Positions 27,881 to 37,106 of a DNA stretch of 64,000 nucleotides are shown piece by piece (position 1 is the first letter of the stretch; every line of letters starts with the position of its first letter). The notes under the pieces are model-generated. The model made no database searches and was not told the DNA's origin. It saw nothing but the letters and a program-made list of their open reading frames with translations. A program made the translations under genes and the position numbers. The DNA is taken from positions 22,679-86,678 of the forward strand of contig NZ_WNKG01000017.1 of assembly GCF_010119245.1 (NCBI RefSeq). Direction: 5' to 3'. The stretch comes from Cyclobacterium salsum (GTDB lineage: Bacteria > Bacteroidota > Bacteroidia > Cytophagales > Cyclobacteriaceae).

Positions 27881-28588
27881 TCACACCCAGCAAATAACTT
27901 GCCATCTAAATGCCCAATGCCAGGAAATTTTATATTTTTCAATGCCAGCAGCGCTCAATAATCGCTCCCAATCCCCTCTTGAAAATGCCCTCAAAACCGA
28001 AAGCGGAGCATCATTCTTTACCATTTGAGAACGAGAGAAGGCTGCTGTCAGCCATTTAATGCCGTGATAAGCTAAAAAATGCCGGTGGAGATCATTAATC
28101 ACCAATCCGATCCTGGTACGCTTCCTGAGGTTGATTAGCATCCGAACCAATTCCTCATCTGTAAAATGATGCATAAATAAGGTGCAGGTTTGAATGTCCA
28201 CTTCTTCCGTCAAATAATCCGCATCAAACACGTTTCCTTGCCTGAATTCAATGTCAGGATAGTTGAGCTGAACGTTTCCTTTTGCCAGGGAAATAATATT
28301 TGGATTGGCATCTATGCCGATGATTCGCAACGCGTATCCATTTCGTATACTCCAGTCTTTCATCACCAGGGTCATGTCGCCTCCTCCACATCCCAGATCA
28401 GCTACGCTGTAGGGGCGACCGACATTTTTCCCAACCAGTTCCCGAATCCCTGAAGTGGTTACCTTATTCCCCCCCAGCAGTCGATTGATGGTCTTGAGCT
28501 CTCGCAGCGTTTGCTCCAGTTCCCTGCCGCTGCAATGCAGGTCGTCCATCAATTCCTTCGTGTAGGATCTTTTGGAAAACGTGCTCAT
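27881..28588 (-). CDS. Class I SAM-dependent methyltransferase of the type III PKS operon
   Basis: 235 residues. The SAM site VADLGCGGGDMT is near residue 58 and the acidic loop IIGIDANP near 90. The start overlaps the PKS stop by 4 nt, so the two are coupled. By position it should methylate the polyketide product, on oxygen or carbon. The gene ends about 46 nt before the MscS gene. Confidence 0.9.
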   Translation of the reverse strand: MSTFSKRSYTKELMDDLHCSGRELEQTLRELKTINRLLGGNKVTTSGIRELVGKNVGRPYSVADLGCGGGDMTLVMKDWSIRNGYALRIIGIDANPNIISLAKGNVQLNYPDIEFRQGNVFDADYLTEEVDIQTCTLFMHHFTDEELVRMLINLRKRTRIGLVINDLHRHFLAYHGIKWLTAAFSRSQMVKNDAPLSVLRAFSRGDWERLLSAAGIEKYKISWHWAFRWQVICWV

Positions 28589-29664
28589 GACTTATGAAGT
28601 AGTAAGGTTTCCAAGGTAAGGCCAGGACCAAAACCCATGGCCAAAACATTTCCTTGCATGGTTGCATCTTTCAGAATCGCTGATAGGACATATAAAATGG
28701 TTACCGAAGACATGTTACCAAACCTTTCCAGGATCTGATGCGCATGCAGGTTCTGCTCTTCTCCGATGCCAAAAGCCGCTTCGATTTTTTTTAGAATCTG
28801 TTTTCCTCCCGGATGGATGGCAAAATGACTGACCTGTGCGATGTCGAACTTCTTCTCCAGGTTTTTCCGTAGCTCATGGATACCGCGATTCAGTAGATCC
28901 GGAATGTATTTACTGAGTCTCATTTCAAAGCCAAAGTCACCGATGGTCCATGCCATATCGGTTTCACCTTCTATAAGGATATTGCTTTGGTATTTCCGTA
29001 TAGAAAGGCCCTGTTCGGCGTTTTTTACCAATACCGCAGCGGCTCCATCTCCGAAAAGGGCATTGGCGATCACATTGTCCTCATTGTATTCTTTTTGAAA
29101 ATGGATGGTACACAACTCCACGCCTACGATAATCACCTGAGCATCGGGTTCACTGCTGCAAATCCTGTCGGCCAGTTTGATGGCGTTGAACGCTGCATAA
29201 CAACCCATAAAGTGAATCGCATAGCGTTCAATGGTATTTTGAAAACCCATTTGCTGAATAATGTCCAATTCGACCCCCGGGGCGTACATTCCGGTGCAGC
29301 TTACTAGGATCAGGTGGCTTATCTTTTCAGGACTCGTGTCAGCGTCTTGCAAACAACGCCGAATGGCTGTCGTTGCCAGTACAGGAGCTACCTTACGAAA
29401 CACCTGCATCCTGCTGGCAGTCCCTGGAAAAGGCTCCAGGCTATTGTTTTTCGGAAAAAAATCAAATCGTAAGGGATCCTCGTGATGGAAATCATTCAGC
29501 GCACTGTAGCGCTCCCGAATTCCAGACTTCCGATAAATAAAGCCCAATTTCCTACACTCCTGCGCGTCCAACCCATGAGCCATCTGCATGAATCGACTGA
29601 TCTTGTCCTGCGGTATTGGTATTCCCGGATTGGCCAGTCCTATGCTGACTATTTGGCTATTCAT
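28585..29664 (-). CDS. Type III polyketide synthase
   Basis: 359 residues, chalcone-synthase-like. The catalytic Cys lies in HFMGCYAAFNA near residue 153, the His in FAIHPGGKQ near 282 and the Asn in FGNMSS near 315, giving a complete Cys-His-Asn triad. The conserved GFGPG close to the C-terminus is also present (MGFGPGLTLE). Such enzymes extend a starter acyl-CoA with malonyl-CoA and cyclise it to resorcinols, pyrones or quinone precursors. It is followed by a coupled methyltransferase and is divergent (87 nt) from a UbiA prenyltransferase. The product is not predictable from the sequence alone. Confidence 0.95.
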   Translation of the reverse strand: MNSQIVSIGLANPGIPIPQDKISRFMQMAHGLDAQECRKLGFIYRKSGIRERYSALNDFHHEDPLRFDFFPKNNSLEPFPGTASRMQVFRKVAPVLATTAIRRCLQDADTSPEKISHLILVSCTGMYAPGVELDIIQQMGFQNTIERYAIHFMGCYAAFNAIKLADRICSSEPDAQVIIVGVELCTIHFQKEYNEDNVIANALFGDGAAAVLVKNAEQGLSIRKYQSNILIEGETDMAWTIGDFGFEMRLSKYIPDLLNRGIHELRKNLEKKFDIAQVSHFAIHPGGKQILKKIEAAFGIGEEQNLHAHQILERFGNMSSVTILYVLSAILKDATMQGNVLAMGFGPGLTLETLLLHKS

Positions 29665-29751
29665 GGATTTTATTTTAGTTTTTATTTATTGTACTTTTCA
29701 AGATAAGTAAAAAACAGTTGCCGCAACGAAAAGTTATCAAGGTTTATAGAT

Positions 29752-30636
29752 ATGTTCAAAAAATCAAACTGGGAACACCTGAGAATTCCCTTTTCTTATT
29801 ACTTGATGCCGGTATACTGGTTTGCCCTGGCAAGTGTACCGGAGCTGAATGCCCTTCGCACATTGATGGTAGGGTTGGTATTACACTTGTTTTTATATCC
29901 TTCCAGCAATGGGTACAATAGCTATTTTGACAAAGATGAAAAAAGCATCGGGGGATTGAAGAACCCAAAGAAGGTGACCATAGGTCTTTATTACCTATCC
30001 CTGGTGTTTTTTTTGATCGCATTGGTAATTTCCCTAACCATAGACACTCTCTTTTTTTGGATGGTACTGGTATATGGTCTGGTGTCCATGGCCTATAGTC
30101 ACCCCTCCGTGCGCCTTAAAAAATACCCCTATCTCAGCTGGCTCACGGCCGGATTTTTCCAAGGTGCCTTCACTTTCTGGATGTGTATCGCAGGAATAAG
30201 CGATTCCGGTTTGGTTTGGCCCCTGTCCTGGGAGCACTGGGTGCCGGCCCTACTAACCAGCTTGCTATTACTTGGCTCCTATCCACTCACGCAAATTTAC
30301 CAGCATGAGGAAGACCTCAAAAGAGGAGATCTGACCCTGAGCATAAAGCTGGGTATTTTAGGTACCTTTAGCTTTTCCGCCATCTGGTTGTTTTTGGGAG
30401 GCCTGGCATTTGCAGGATACTTTATTCATATGGATAAGCCCTGGGCGGTTTGGCTTTTTTTGCTAGCCATGCTTCCGGTAGTTTTTTATTTTTCCCTATG
30501 GTTTATATTGGCCCGAAAGGATCCGGAAAGTTATGTATCCCACCGGATGAGCATGTGGATGAACAAGATTTCTGCCACCGCCCTGAATGCTTTTTTCATT
30601 TATCTGGCCTGGCAAGCCCATACTTCCATGGCATAA
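29752..30636 (+). CDS. UbiA family prenyltransferase
   Basis: 294 residues with eight or nine hydrophobic helices. The first Asp-rich motif appears as YNSYFDKDEKSIGG near residue 60 and the second as YQHEEDLKRGD near 183. These bind the prenyl diphosphate through magnesium. The gene is divergent from the type III PKS across an 87-nt region that must hold both promoters. The natural inference is prenylation of the polyketide ring, giving a meroterpenoid-like membrane product. It could also act on an unrelated aromatic acceptor. Confidence 0.92.
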   Translation: MFKKSNWEHLRIPFSYYLMPVYWFALASVPELNALRTLMVGLVLHLFLYPSSNGYNSYFDKDEKSIGGLKNPKKVTIGLYYLSLVFFLIALVISLTIDTLFFWMVLVYGLVSMAYSHPSVRLKKYPYLSWLTAGFFQGAFTFWMCIAGISDSGLVWPLSWEHWVPALLTSLLLLGSYPLTQIYQHEEDLKRGDLTLSIKLGILGTFSFSAIWLFLGGLAFAGYFIHMDKPWAVWLFLLAMLPVVFYFSLWFILARKDPESYVSHRMSMWMNKISATALNAFFIYLAWQAHTSMA

Positions 30637-30826
30637 CTTTGAATTGGTGCCGCTAATAAGGCTACGCTTCCATACTTATTATTTCCGCCAAGGCATACGA
30701 TTTACGGAAAAATGAAGCCTTTTCCTGCAGTCCCTGGCCTGAAGGCACCATTCAACTACAATTTTGATGAAGGTAGCTGCCAAAAAAAAGATATTCTTTA
30801 TATTGCCGCAAAATTAGAATTTAGGT

Positions 30827-33800
30827 ATGTATATCAACAGGATCACAAAGGGCTTTATCGCTCTTTTGTTTGCAGGCTTTCTTCTGGGAGCTTGTTCCAC
30901 CCGTTCGGGTGACCCCAAAGTCTTGGTTTTCTCCAAAACCGCGGGCTATTATCATGAGTCTATTCCAGATGGAGTACAGGCACTTATCAAAATGGGCCAG
31001 GAAAACGGCTTTTTGGTGGACACCACGACCAATGCGGAGCTTTTTACAGAGAGTATTTTAGAACAATACAGTGCCGTGATTTTTCTAAGCACGACGGGTG
31101 ATGTGCTAGATCATTACCAGCAGGCAGATTTTGAGCGATACATCCAGGCCGGTGGAGGCTTTGTAGGAATACACGCGGCGGCAGATACGGAATACGACTG
31201 GTCCTGGTATGGAAAAATGACCGGAGGGTACTTTTCAGACCACCCAGGAATCAATGATCCCCACCCAAATGTGCAGGAAGGAGAAATCGATGTGGTAGAC
31301 CCATCCCACAGCAGTACTTCTTTTTTACCGGAAAAATGGACCCGCACCGATGAATGGTACAGCTACAAAGACTTTAACGAAAGTGTAAACGTTTTGATGA
31401 CCCTGGATGAAAGCAGTTACCAGGGCGGAGAAGATATGGGCGAACACCCCATTGCCTGGTACCATGATTATGATGGCGGTAGGGCATTTTACACCGGTGG
31501 GGGACATACCACCGCTTCCTTCCAGGAAGAGTTGTTTTTGCGCCACCTCCTTGAAGGGATACACTATGCCATCGGTGAAAATAGAAAACTGGACTATTCC
31601 AAATCCAGTAGCAAAAGGGTGCCGGAAGCCGATCGGTTTGAAAAAGTGAGCATGGTAAAAGGTGAGTTTACCGAGCCTACTGAAATGACCATTTTGCCTG
31701 ACCTGGATATACTTGTTTCTCAACGAAGAGGCGAAATTCTGTTGTATAAAGAAGGGGATTCCACCACCCGTCAGGTGGCACAGCTGGATGTGTACTGGAA
31801 GACGGATGCTCCAGGAGTCAATGCCGAAGAGGGACTTATGGGAATAAAAGCGGATCCGGATTTTGAAAACAATCATTGGATCTATGTTTTCTACAGCCCC
31901 ACAGGTGAATCGGTAAACAGGCTTTCCAGATTTAAATTTGAGTCAGATGAATGGAAAATGGATACCGAGCAGGTGATCCTCGAATTTTATTCCCAGCGAG
32001 ACATTTGCTGCCATACGGGCGGCTCCATCGCTTTTGATAGCGAGGGATTACTTTACGTATCTGCCGGAGATAACTCCACGCCGTTTAACCAACCAAACCA
32101 ACCTTATACCCTGAAAGGATATGCTCCTTTGGACGACAGGCCCGGATTTGAACAATATGATGCCGGCCGGTCATCCGGCAACACCAATGACCTTCGCGGA
32201 AAAATCATCCGTATAAAAGTGAACGAAGACGGATCCTACAGCATTCCTGAGGGCAACCTGTATCCGGAGGGAATGGAAGGCACCAAACCAGAAATCTACG
32301 TACAGGGCAACCGGAACCCTTATCGAATCAGCGTGGATCAAAAAACCGGTTATTTGTACTGGGGAGAAGTCGGGCCTGATGCCAGAGCAGACAGCCTGGG
32401 AGTACGAGGGCCAAGAGGATACGACGAAGTTAATCAAGCCAAGGAAGCTGGTTTTTTTGGCTGGCCTTTCTTTGTGGGTGACAACTACCCCTACAATGCC
32501 TATAATTTTAATACCGGTGAACCGGGAATCCAATTTGACCCGCTATCTCCGGTAAATATTTCCCAAAATAATACCGGATTAACAGAATTGCCCCCTGCCC
32601 AACCAGCCTTTATCTATTACCCCTATGACCAGTCAGACGAATTTCCTCAGGTCGGAACGGGCGGAAGAAATGCCATGGCCGGACCTGTCTACTATTCGGA
32701 CCTGTACCCTAATGGCGGCGGGCTTCCGGATTATTATGACGGCAAACTGTTTATCTACGAATGGATCCGGGGATGGATTAAAGTAGTCACCATGGATGAA
32801 AACGGAGACTACCTGAAAATGGAGCCATTTATGGAAGGGGTTCGCCACAATGCCCTCATCGATTTGGAAATGGGGCCTGATGGCAAACTCTATCTGCTGG
32901 AATACGGAAATGGTTGGTTTAGTGCCAATGAGGACGCAGCCCTCTCGGTAATCAACTACAACCCGGGCAACAGGGCACCGGTAATTGCAGGAATAGCTTC
33001 TGATAAAACATCGGGCTCCTTGCCCCTGGAAGTACATCTGAAAGCCGAAGCCAGTGACCCTGAAAAGGATCCGCTGACCTATACCTGGGATCTTGGAAAT
33101 GGGGAATCAATCGAAACTGCCGAGCCTGAGTTGACCTATACCTATGAAGCTGTCGGTGACTATGACATTTCAGTCACGGTAAAGGACACTGGAAATGAAG
33201 CGGTAAAAAGCAATACCGTAAACGTCTATGCGGGAAATGTGGCACCGGAAGTCTCCATTGAATTCGTAGGCAATTCCAGCTTTTATTTTCCTGGAAAACC
33301 CATTGAATATCAGGTAACCGTGACGGACCCGGACGACCCCGAAGCAGCGGAGGATTTATCTAGCTTGTATGTTTCAGCGGATTATATTGAGGGGTTTGAC
33401 AGAGCAGAGGCAGCCATGGGGCATCAGGTGATGTCAGAAGCAATGGCGGGAAAAAGTATCATGGAATCACTTACCTGTAAAACCTGTCACCAGGTAGACG
33501 AACTTTCCGTAGGACCTGCCTACACCGAGGTATCTAAGAAATATGCCGATGACCCAGAGGCGACGGACCATCTTATCAATAAAATCATCAATGGTGGTTC
33601 GGGTGTCTGGGGAGAAACCATGATGCCAGCGAATCCGGATTTAAAAGTTGCAGATGCCCGAAAAATTGTGGCATGGATTCTTTCTCTGGGGGAATTGGAA
33701 AACCTGGAGACCAGTTTGCCACTTTCCGGCAAAATCGATCCGCTTCAAGGGAAAACGATGTCGGATGATGGCGTGATGATACTCAATGCCAGCTTTACAG

Positions 33801-34261
33801 ACCGCGGCGGCGTTAATATCAAACCACTCAGTACGGCCAGCACTGCCTACCTGCGAAACAGTAAAATTAACTTTGCAGAAGTAAGCGAAACTTCGGGCTA
33901 TACCTCCTTTGAAATGAATGGACAGAACATGCTGCTAGCCCCTACCGGGCCGGGATATTTTGCCCTCAAGGACATCGATCTTACCAACCTGGCAGGCATC
34001 GATTTTACAGCCGGATCCCAAAATCCCCTTGCCTATGGCTACCAGGTAGAAGCCCGCATCGGCGCACCGGATGGACCGGTCATTGGACAGTCGGTTCTCC
34101 GTAAAAAACCCGGGGAAGGAAGATCTCAATATACCTTTCAGTTAACGTTTAATGAAGTGCCGGAACAAGGGCTGCAGGACCTGTACATCGTGACAGAAGC
34201 ACTGAGTGAAGATGAAAGTGTAAACCTGGCTATTCTTTCCATGGAAATGAAAAGCGAATAG
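30827..34261 (+). CDS. ThuA / sugar dehydrogenase / PKD / cytochrome c multidomain lipoprotein
   Basis: 1144 residues. A lipoprotein signal (LLGAC, Cys near 23) precedes a ThuA-like domain (about 30-250; KVLVFSKTAGYYHESI, GGGFVGIHAAADTEYDW). A six-bladed glucose/sorbosone dehydrogenase-type propeller follows (about 270-700; GGSIAFDSEGLLYVSAGDNS, YVQGNRNPYRI). A PKD domain (about 720-800, TYTWDLGNGES) and a mono-heme cytochrome c (CKTCHQ near 884, MMPANPD as candidate axial Met) come next. The last ~170 residues look like a CBM6-like beta domain. The fusion suggests outer-leaflet or periplasmic sugar oxidation with built-in electron transfer. It stands alone; a terminator follows. Confidence 0.93.
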   Translation: MYINRITKGFIALLFAGFLLGACSTRSGDPKVLVFSKTAGYYHESIPDGVQALIKMGQENGFLVDTTTNAELFTESILEQYSAVIFLSTTGDVLDHYQQADFERYIQAGGGFVGIHAAADTEYDWSWYGKMTGGYFSDHPGINDPHPNVQEGEIDVVDPSHSSTSFLPEKWTRTDEWYSYKDFNESVNVLMTLDESSYQGGEDMGEHPIAWYHDYDGGRAFYTGGGHTTASFQEELFLRHLLEGIHYAIGENRKLDYSKSSSKRVPEADRFEKVSMVKGEFTEPTEMTILPDLDILVSQRRGEILLYKEGDSTTRQVAQLDVYWKTDAPGVNAEEGLMGIKADPDFENNHWIYVFYSPTGESVNRLSRFKFESDEWKMDTEQVILEFYSQRDICCHTGGSIAFDSEGLLYVSAGDNSTPFNQPNQPYTLKGYAPLDDRPGFEQYDAGRSSGNTNDLRGKIIRIKVNEDGSYSIPEGNLYPEGMEGTKPEIYVQGNRNPYRISVDQKTGYLYWGEVGPDARADSLGVRGPRGYDEVNQAKEAGFFGWPFFVGDNYPYNAYNFNTGEPGIQFDPLSPVNISQNNTGLTELPPAQPAFIYYPYDQSDEFPQVGTGGRNAMAGPVYYSDLYPNGGGLPDYYDGKLFIYEWIRGWIKVVTMDENGDYLKMEPFMEGVRHNALIDLEMGPDGKLYLLEYGNGWFSANEDAALSVINYNPGNRAPVIAGIASDKTSGSLPLEVHLKAEASDPEKDPLTYTWDLGNGESIETAEPELTYTYEAVGDYDISVTVKDTGNEAVKSNTVNVYAGNVAPEVSIEFVGNSSFYFPGKPIEYQVTVTDPDDPEAAEDLSSLYVSADYIEGFDRAEAAMGHQVMSEAMAGKSIMESLTCKTCHQVDELSVGPAYTEVSKKYADDPEATDHLINKIINGGSGVWGETMMPANPDLKVADARKIVAWILSLGELENLETSLPLSGKIDPLQGKTMSDDGVMILNASFTDRGGVNIKPLSTASTAYLRNSKINFAEVSETSGYTSFEMNGQNMLLAPTGPGYFALKDIDLTNLAGIDFTAGSQNPLAYGYQVEARIGAPDGPVIGQSVLRKKPGEGRSQYTFQLTFNEVPEQGLQDLYIVTEALSEDESVNLAILSMEMKSE

Positions 34262-34285
34262 ACTGTCCGGAATTAACAGGACCAG

Positions 34286-34320
34286 AAAAGGGTTGTTTCA
34301 GTAGATGGAACAACCCTTTT
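34286..34320 (+). terminator. Terminator after the multidomain sugar dehydrogenase
   Basis: AAAAGGGTTGTT / AACAACCCTTTT, a 12-bp perfect stem with an 11-nt loop, ending in T residues. Confidence 0.85.
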
Positions 34321-34332
34321 CCCATTCTAAAC

Positions 34333-34947
34333 ATGCAGATAGATCGATTTACAAGCCTGGACCCCGATTATTCCAGCATGGAAATTCGGTGGTTTTTCCC
34401 GGAAAACATTCCGGAGCTGAAACATTTTGTACAGCGAAAGTTCAATGTAAAGCCCGAACCTGAGATACGAACGGATACCTACTACCCCATTTTCAACCGG
34501 GAGGACCTCGGACTTAAACTTCGTGAGGGCAATCGGGAGATCAAAAAAAGGCAAAAACCGGGTATCCCGTTTTACTTCGAAGTTCAACAGGCTGGCTATT
34601 TAGAGTATTGGGACAAATGGATTCTTGATAGCCCTCTACCTGATTTACACGGCACAGACCCTTTTCCTATCCGAAAAAAAAGGTGGGTATTGAAATTCAA
34701 CAGCCAATCAAAAAAAGATTACACCGCCTTTCCCTACGAAGAAAAACTCGAACAGGGCATACAGGTCGAATATGCTGAACTGAAAGCGGAAAGGGGTACC
34801 TCTTATACTTTTTGCCTGGAGGTATTCGGAGATACCGATCCATCCCATCTGGAAAAAATAACAGCCATTTTACCAGCTGTAGCCTATCTGCATTTAGATA
34901 ATTCTTTTGCTTATCCGGCCTGGATAGTAAGGCAATTCCGAATATAA
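34333..34947 (+). CDS. CYTH-like domain protein, unknown function
   Basis: 204 residues, no signal peptide. The layout recalls the CYTH / triphosphate tunnel enzymes: SMEIRWFFPEN at the first strand, then RTDTYYPIF, LGLKLREGNREIKKR, RWVLKF and YAELKAERG with YTFCLEVFGD near the end. This alternation of charged strands (ExR, RxDxYY, KLRxG, EIKxR) is how those tunnels are built. The match was made by eye and the classical N-terminal ExExK is altered to EIRW, so the assignment is tentative. It ends at a perfect hairpin. Confidence 0.6.
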   Translation: MQIDRFTSLDPDYSSMEIRWFFPENIPELKHFVQRKFNVKPEPEIRTDTYYPIFNREDLGLKLREGNREIKKRQKPGIPFYFEVQQAGYLEYWDKWILDSPLPDLHGTDPFPIRKKRWVLKFNSQSKKDYTAFPYEEKLEQGIQVEYAELKAERGTSYTFCLEVFGDTDPSHLEKITAILPAVAYLHLDNSFAYPAWIVRQFRI

Positions 34948-34948
34948 A

Positions 34949-34974
34949 TCCGGAAGAAAGACCCTTCTTCCGGA
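34949..34974. terminator. Hairpin between the CYTH-like gene and the M56 gene
   Basis: TCCGGAAGAA / TTCTTCCGGA, a 10-bp perfect stem with a 6-nt loop directly after the stop codon, between converging genes. There is no T-run, so its efficiency is uncertain. Confidence 0.5.
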
Positions 34975-34997
34975 CAACCTCATAAAGAAACGAATAG

Positions 34998-36725
34998 TTA
35001 CCGGTCAGGAAGGGTGGTGTCCCGGGCTTCCTTTTCTTCCCGGATCTTCTCCATGGCTTTCTCCCTTTCGCGCATTTTTTCTTCCATTGCTTTGAGTTTG
35101 GCCTCATGCTTTCTACCCCATTCCTCCATCTTTGCTTCAAACTCCCTGATCTTCGGCTCATTTTGCTTGTTCCAGGCTTCCATTTTTGCCTCAAACTCCT
35201 CCATCTTTGGCTTAAATTCTGCTTCCCATTCTTTTATTTTTTCTTGAAAAACCTTTTGGGTAGCGGTCATTTTTTGCTGGAATTCCTGCATTTTCTGCTC
35301 AAACTTTTCTTTTTGGGCTAATCCATCAGGATTGGAATCCATATCAAATTGGACGATTTTCGAAGTATATATACGAATGCTATCGCCAAAATCTTCCATA
35401 AAACCATTGGGGACAAAAAGAGTAGCGTCCGGAAATGGCGGAACCCCGGTAAGGACTGGCGGCGAAGGGATGTTCCATTCCAGGATCTCCGGCAGACTAT
35501 CGAGTTCAACAACGGTGTTCAAATTCCACGCAGTGTCTATTTCTATCTCCCTATCCACTTGTTGAGACCAGGAAGAAGATGCCGGTAGGCTGTCCGGGTT
35601 AATGGCTGTCATTGATGAAAATGTTGGCGCCGGAAGGGGCAGCGGGTTCATTGCATCGATAAGATTAGTCTCCAGCCATCGCTCTTGACGGGGATCTTCC
35701 TGCTGCGCTATTCCAAGCAGCAGGATAAAACTAAGCATACTGGTAATCATCATGGTTTTACTGATCAATGGTGAGTGAATGATTTTTGAAGGTTGTTTTC
35801 CCATCATCCGCTGGATTCGCAAAAGGGTGGGAAAAGTCGATTTTTGAGCCGCCATGGCCAGTTCCGGAGCATTCCCGGAAGCTTGATTTACAATGTAAGC
35901 AAGGGCATGCGCCAATTCCGAAGAATTTGCCCCGGTTTTAATTGCCAGGTCGTCTGCAGCTTGTTCCCGTGCTTCCCTTACGGATTCATTTATCCACCAG
36001 AAGGCGGGGTGGTAGAAAAAAATCATCTCCAAAAAGGACTGACATAGATTAAGGGTAAAATCCTGTCGTTTAATATGGGCCAGTTCATGGGCCAGGATAG
36101 CCTCCAATTGTGCAGGAGGCATACCGCATACCAGGCTTGTTGGTATCAATACGATCGGCTTCACTATTCCAAAAACCATGGGCACCTCAATTTCCTGACT
36201 TACCCGTATTAAAACGGGAACGTTGATTTGCATTTTGTGCCGGAATACATGGGCTTTTTCTTGGATCCAATTCGGTAAATCCAAATAAGATCGCCGCTTT
36301 ATCTGTTGCAAAGCAGCAAAATTGCCAACCAGGCGCATCATGTAGAATGCCACTCCAATCAACCAAACATTTACCAGATAAGGCAACACTTTTTCAAAAT
36401 GGCTAAACGCCATTTCCCAAAGCCCCCGTTCCGATCGGGCTTGATCTTCCAAAGCAGGTAAAAAGGTTGGCTCTATTGCAACCAAAGCTGCACCGGTAGC
36501 CTTTCCCCAGATACCGTACTCATACCATAGGGTGGCCGAAAAAGACAGTGCCATGAGAAACAAGATCAGTAACCCTGCTTGATACCGATAGCTAGGCATC
36601 CGAAAAGCCTGCATATGAAGCAATAACCAATAGATGCCTGCCAGAATTAGAAATTGCCATAGGGAGTGTAACAGCGACCAGCCCAAAATTTCGGGAATTG
36701 CCAGGGGAAACCAATCGATATTCAT
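34998..36725 (-). CDS. M56 family (BlaR1-like) membrane metallopeptidase with coiled-coil tail
   Basis: 575 residues. Four or five membrane helices enclose the zinc site HELAHIKRQD near residue 212, with the downstream REQAADDLA segment supplying the third ligand. Instead of a penicillin-binding sensor domain, the outer part is a Pro/Ser-rich linker. This is followed by a long Lys/Glu/Met-rich helix (about residues 465-570) made of roughly 11-residue repeats (EFEAKMExW-type). In BlaR1 systems this protease cleaves the partner repressor on sensing a signal. The gene lies 2 nt after blaI, so regulation as a pair is certain in layout. The signal sensed by the helical tail is unknown. Confidence 0.92.
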   Translation of the reverse strand: MNIDWFPLAIPEILGWSLLHSLWQFLILAGIYWLLLHMQAFRMPSYRYQAGLLILFLMALSFSATLWYEYGIWGKATGAALVAIEPTFLPALEDQARSERGLWEMAFSHFEKVLPYLVNVWLIGVAFYMMRLVGNFAALQQIKRRSYLDLPNWIQEKAHVFRHKMQINVPVLIRVSQEIEVPMVFGIVKPIVLIPTSLVCGMPPAQLEAILAHELAHIKRQDFTLNLCQSFLEMIFFYHPAFWWINESVREAREQAADDLAIKTGANSSELAHALAYIVNQASGNAPELAMAAQKSTFPTLLRIQRMMGKQPSKIIHSPLISKTMMITSMLSFILLLGIAQQEDPRQERWLETNLIDAMNPLPLPAPTFSSMTAINPDSLPASSSWSQQVDREIEIDTAWNLNTVVELDSLPEILEWNIPSPPVLTGVPPFPDATLFVPNGFMEDFGDSIRIYTSKIVQFDMDSNPDGLAQKEKFEQKMQEFQQKMTATQKVFQEKIKEWEAEFKPKMEEFEAKMEAWNKQNEPKIREFEAKMEEWGRKHEAKLKAMEEKMREREKAMEKIREEKEARDTTLPDR

Positions 36726-36727
36726 GA

Positions 36728-37099
36728 CTACTTATTTTCCATTTTATCTAAAAACGCACGTATTTCTTCAATCTCCTCTTTTGAGGGCTCGCTTTGACCC
36801 AAAGCTTGCATAACGAGTTTATTGGTAGAACCCCCGAATGCCTTCCGAATAAAGGTTTTTACCAGAGATTCCTGGGTATCCTGTTGGGACACTGCCGCAG
36901 CGTATACATGACTTCTCCTCTTTTCGTCGCGGTTAACCAATCCTTTTCCATGCATATTCTGCATGATTTTAAGCGTAGTGGTATAGCCTGTTTCTTTGTC
37001 TTGAGACAGCTGCTCATGCACCTGTCGTACGCTGGCTTCTCCCATCTCCCATAAGATGGCCAAAACTTCCAGTTCTGCAGCCGTAGGTTTCTCTTGCAT
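36728..37099 (-). CDS. BlaI/MecI/CopY family transcriptional repressor
   Basis: 123 residues, a winged-helix repressor. Typical features are PTAAELEVLAILWEMGEASVRQVHEQL at the start, GYTTTLKIMQNMHGKGLVNRD for the recognition helix and wing, and a C-terminal dimerisation helix. It is followed by the M56 protease. Three palindromic operators lie directly upstream of its start, so it should repress itself and the protease. Confidence 0.95.
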   Translation of the reverse strand: MQEKPTAAELEVLAILWEMGEASVRQVHEQLSQDKETGYTTTLKIMQNMHGKGLVNRDEKRRSHVYAAAVSQQDTQESLVKTFIRKAFGGSTNKLVMQALGQSEPSKEEIEEIRAFLDKMENK

Positions 37100-37106
37100 G
37101 ACATTA

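Noticed and set aside
31325..31876. 183-residue minus-strand open frame
   Set aside because: Antisense to the ThuA-sugar dehydrogenase fusion, which is continuous over 1144 residues.
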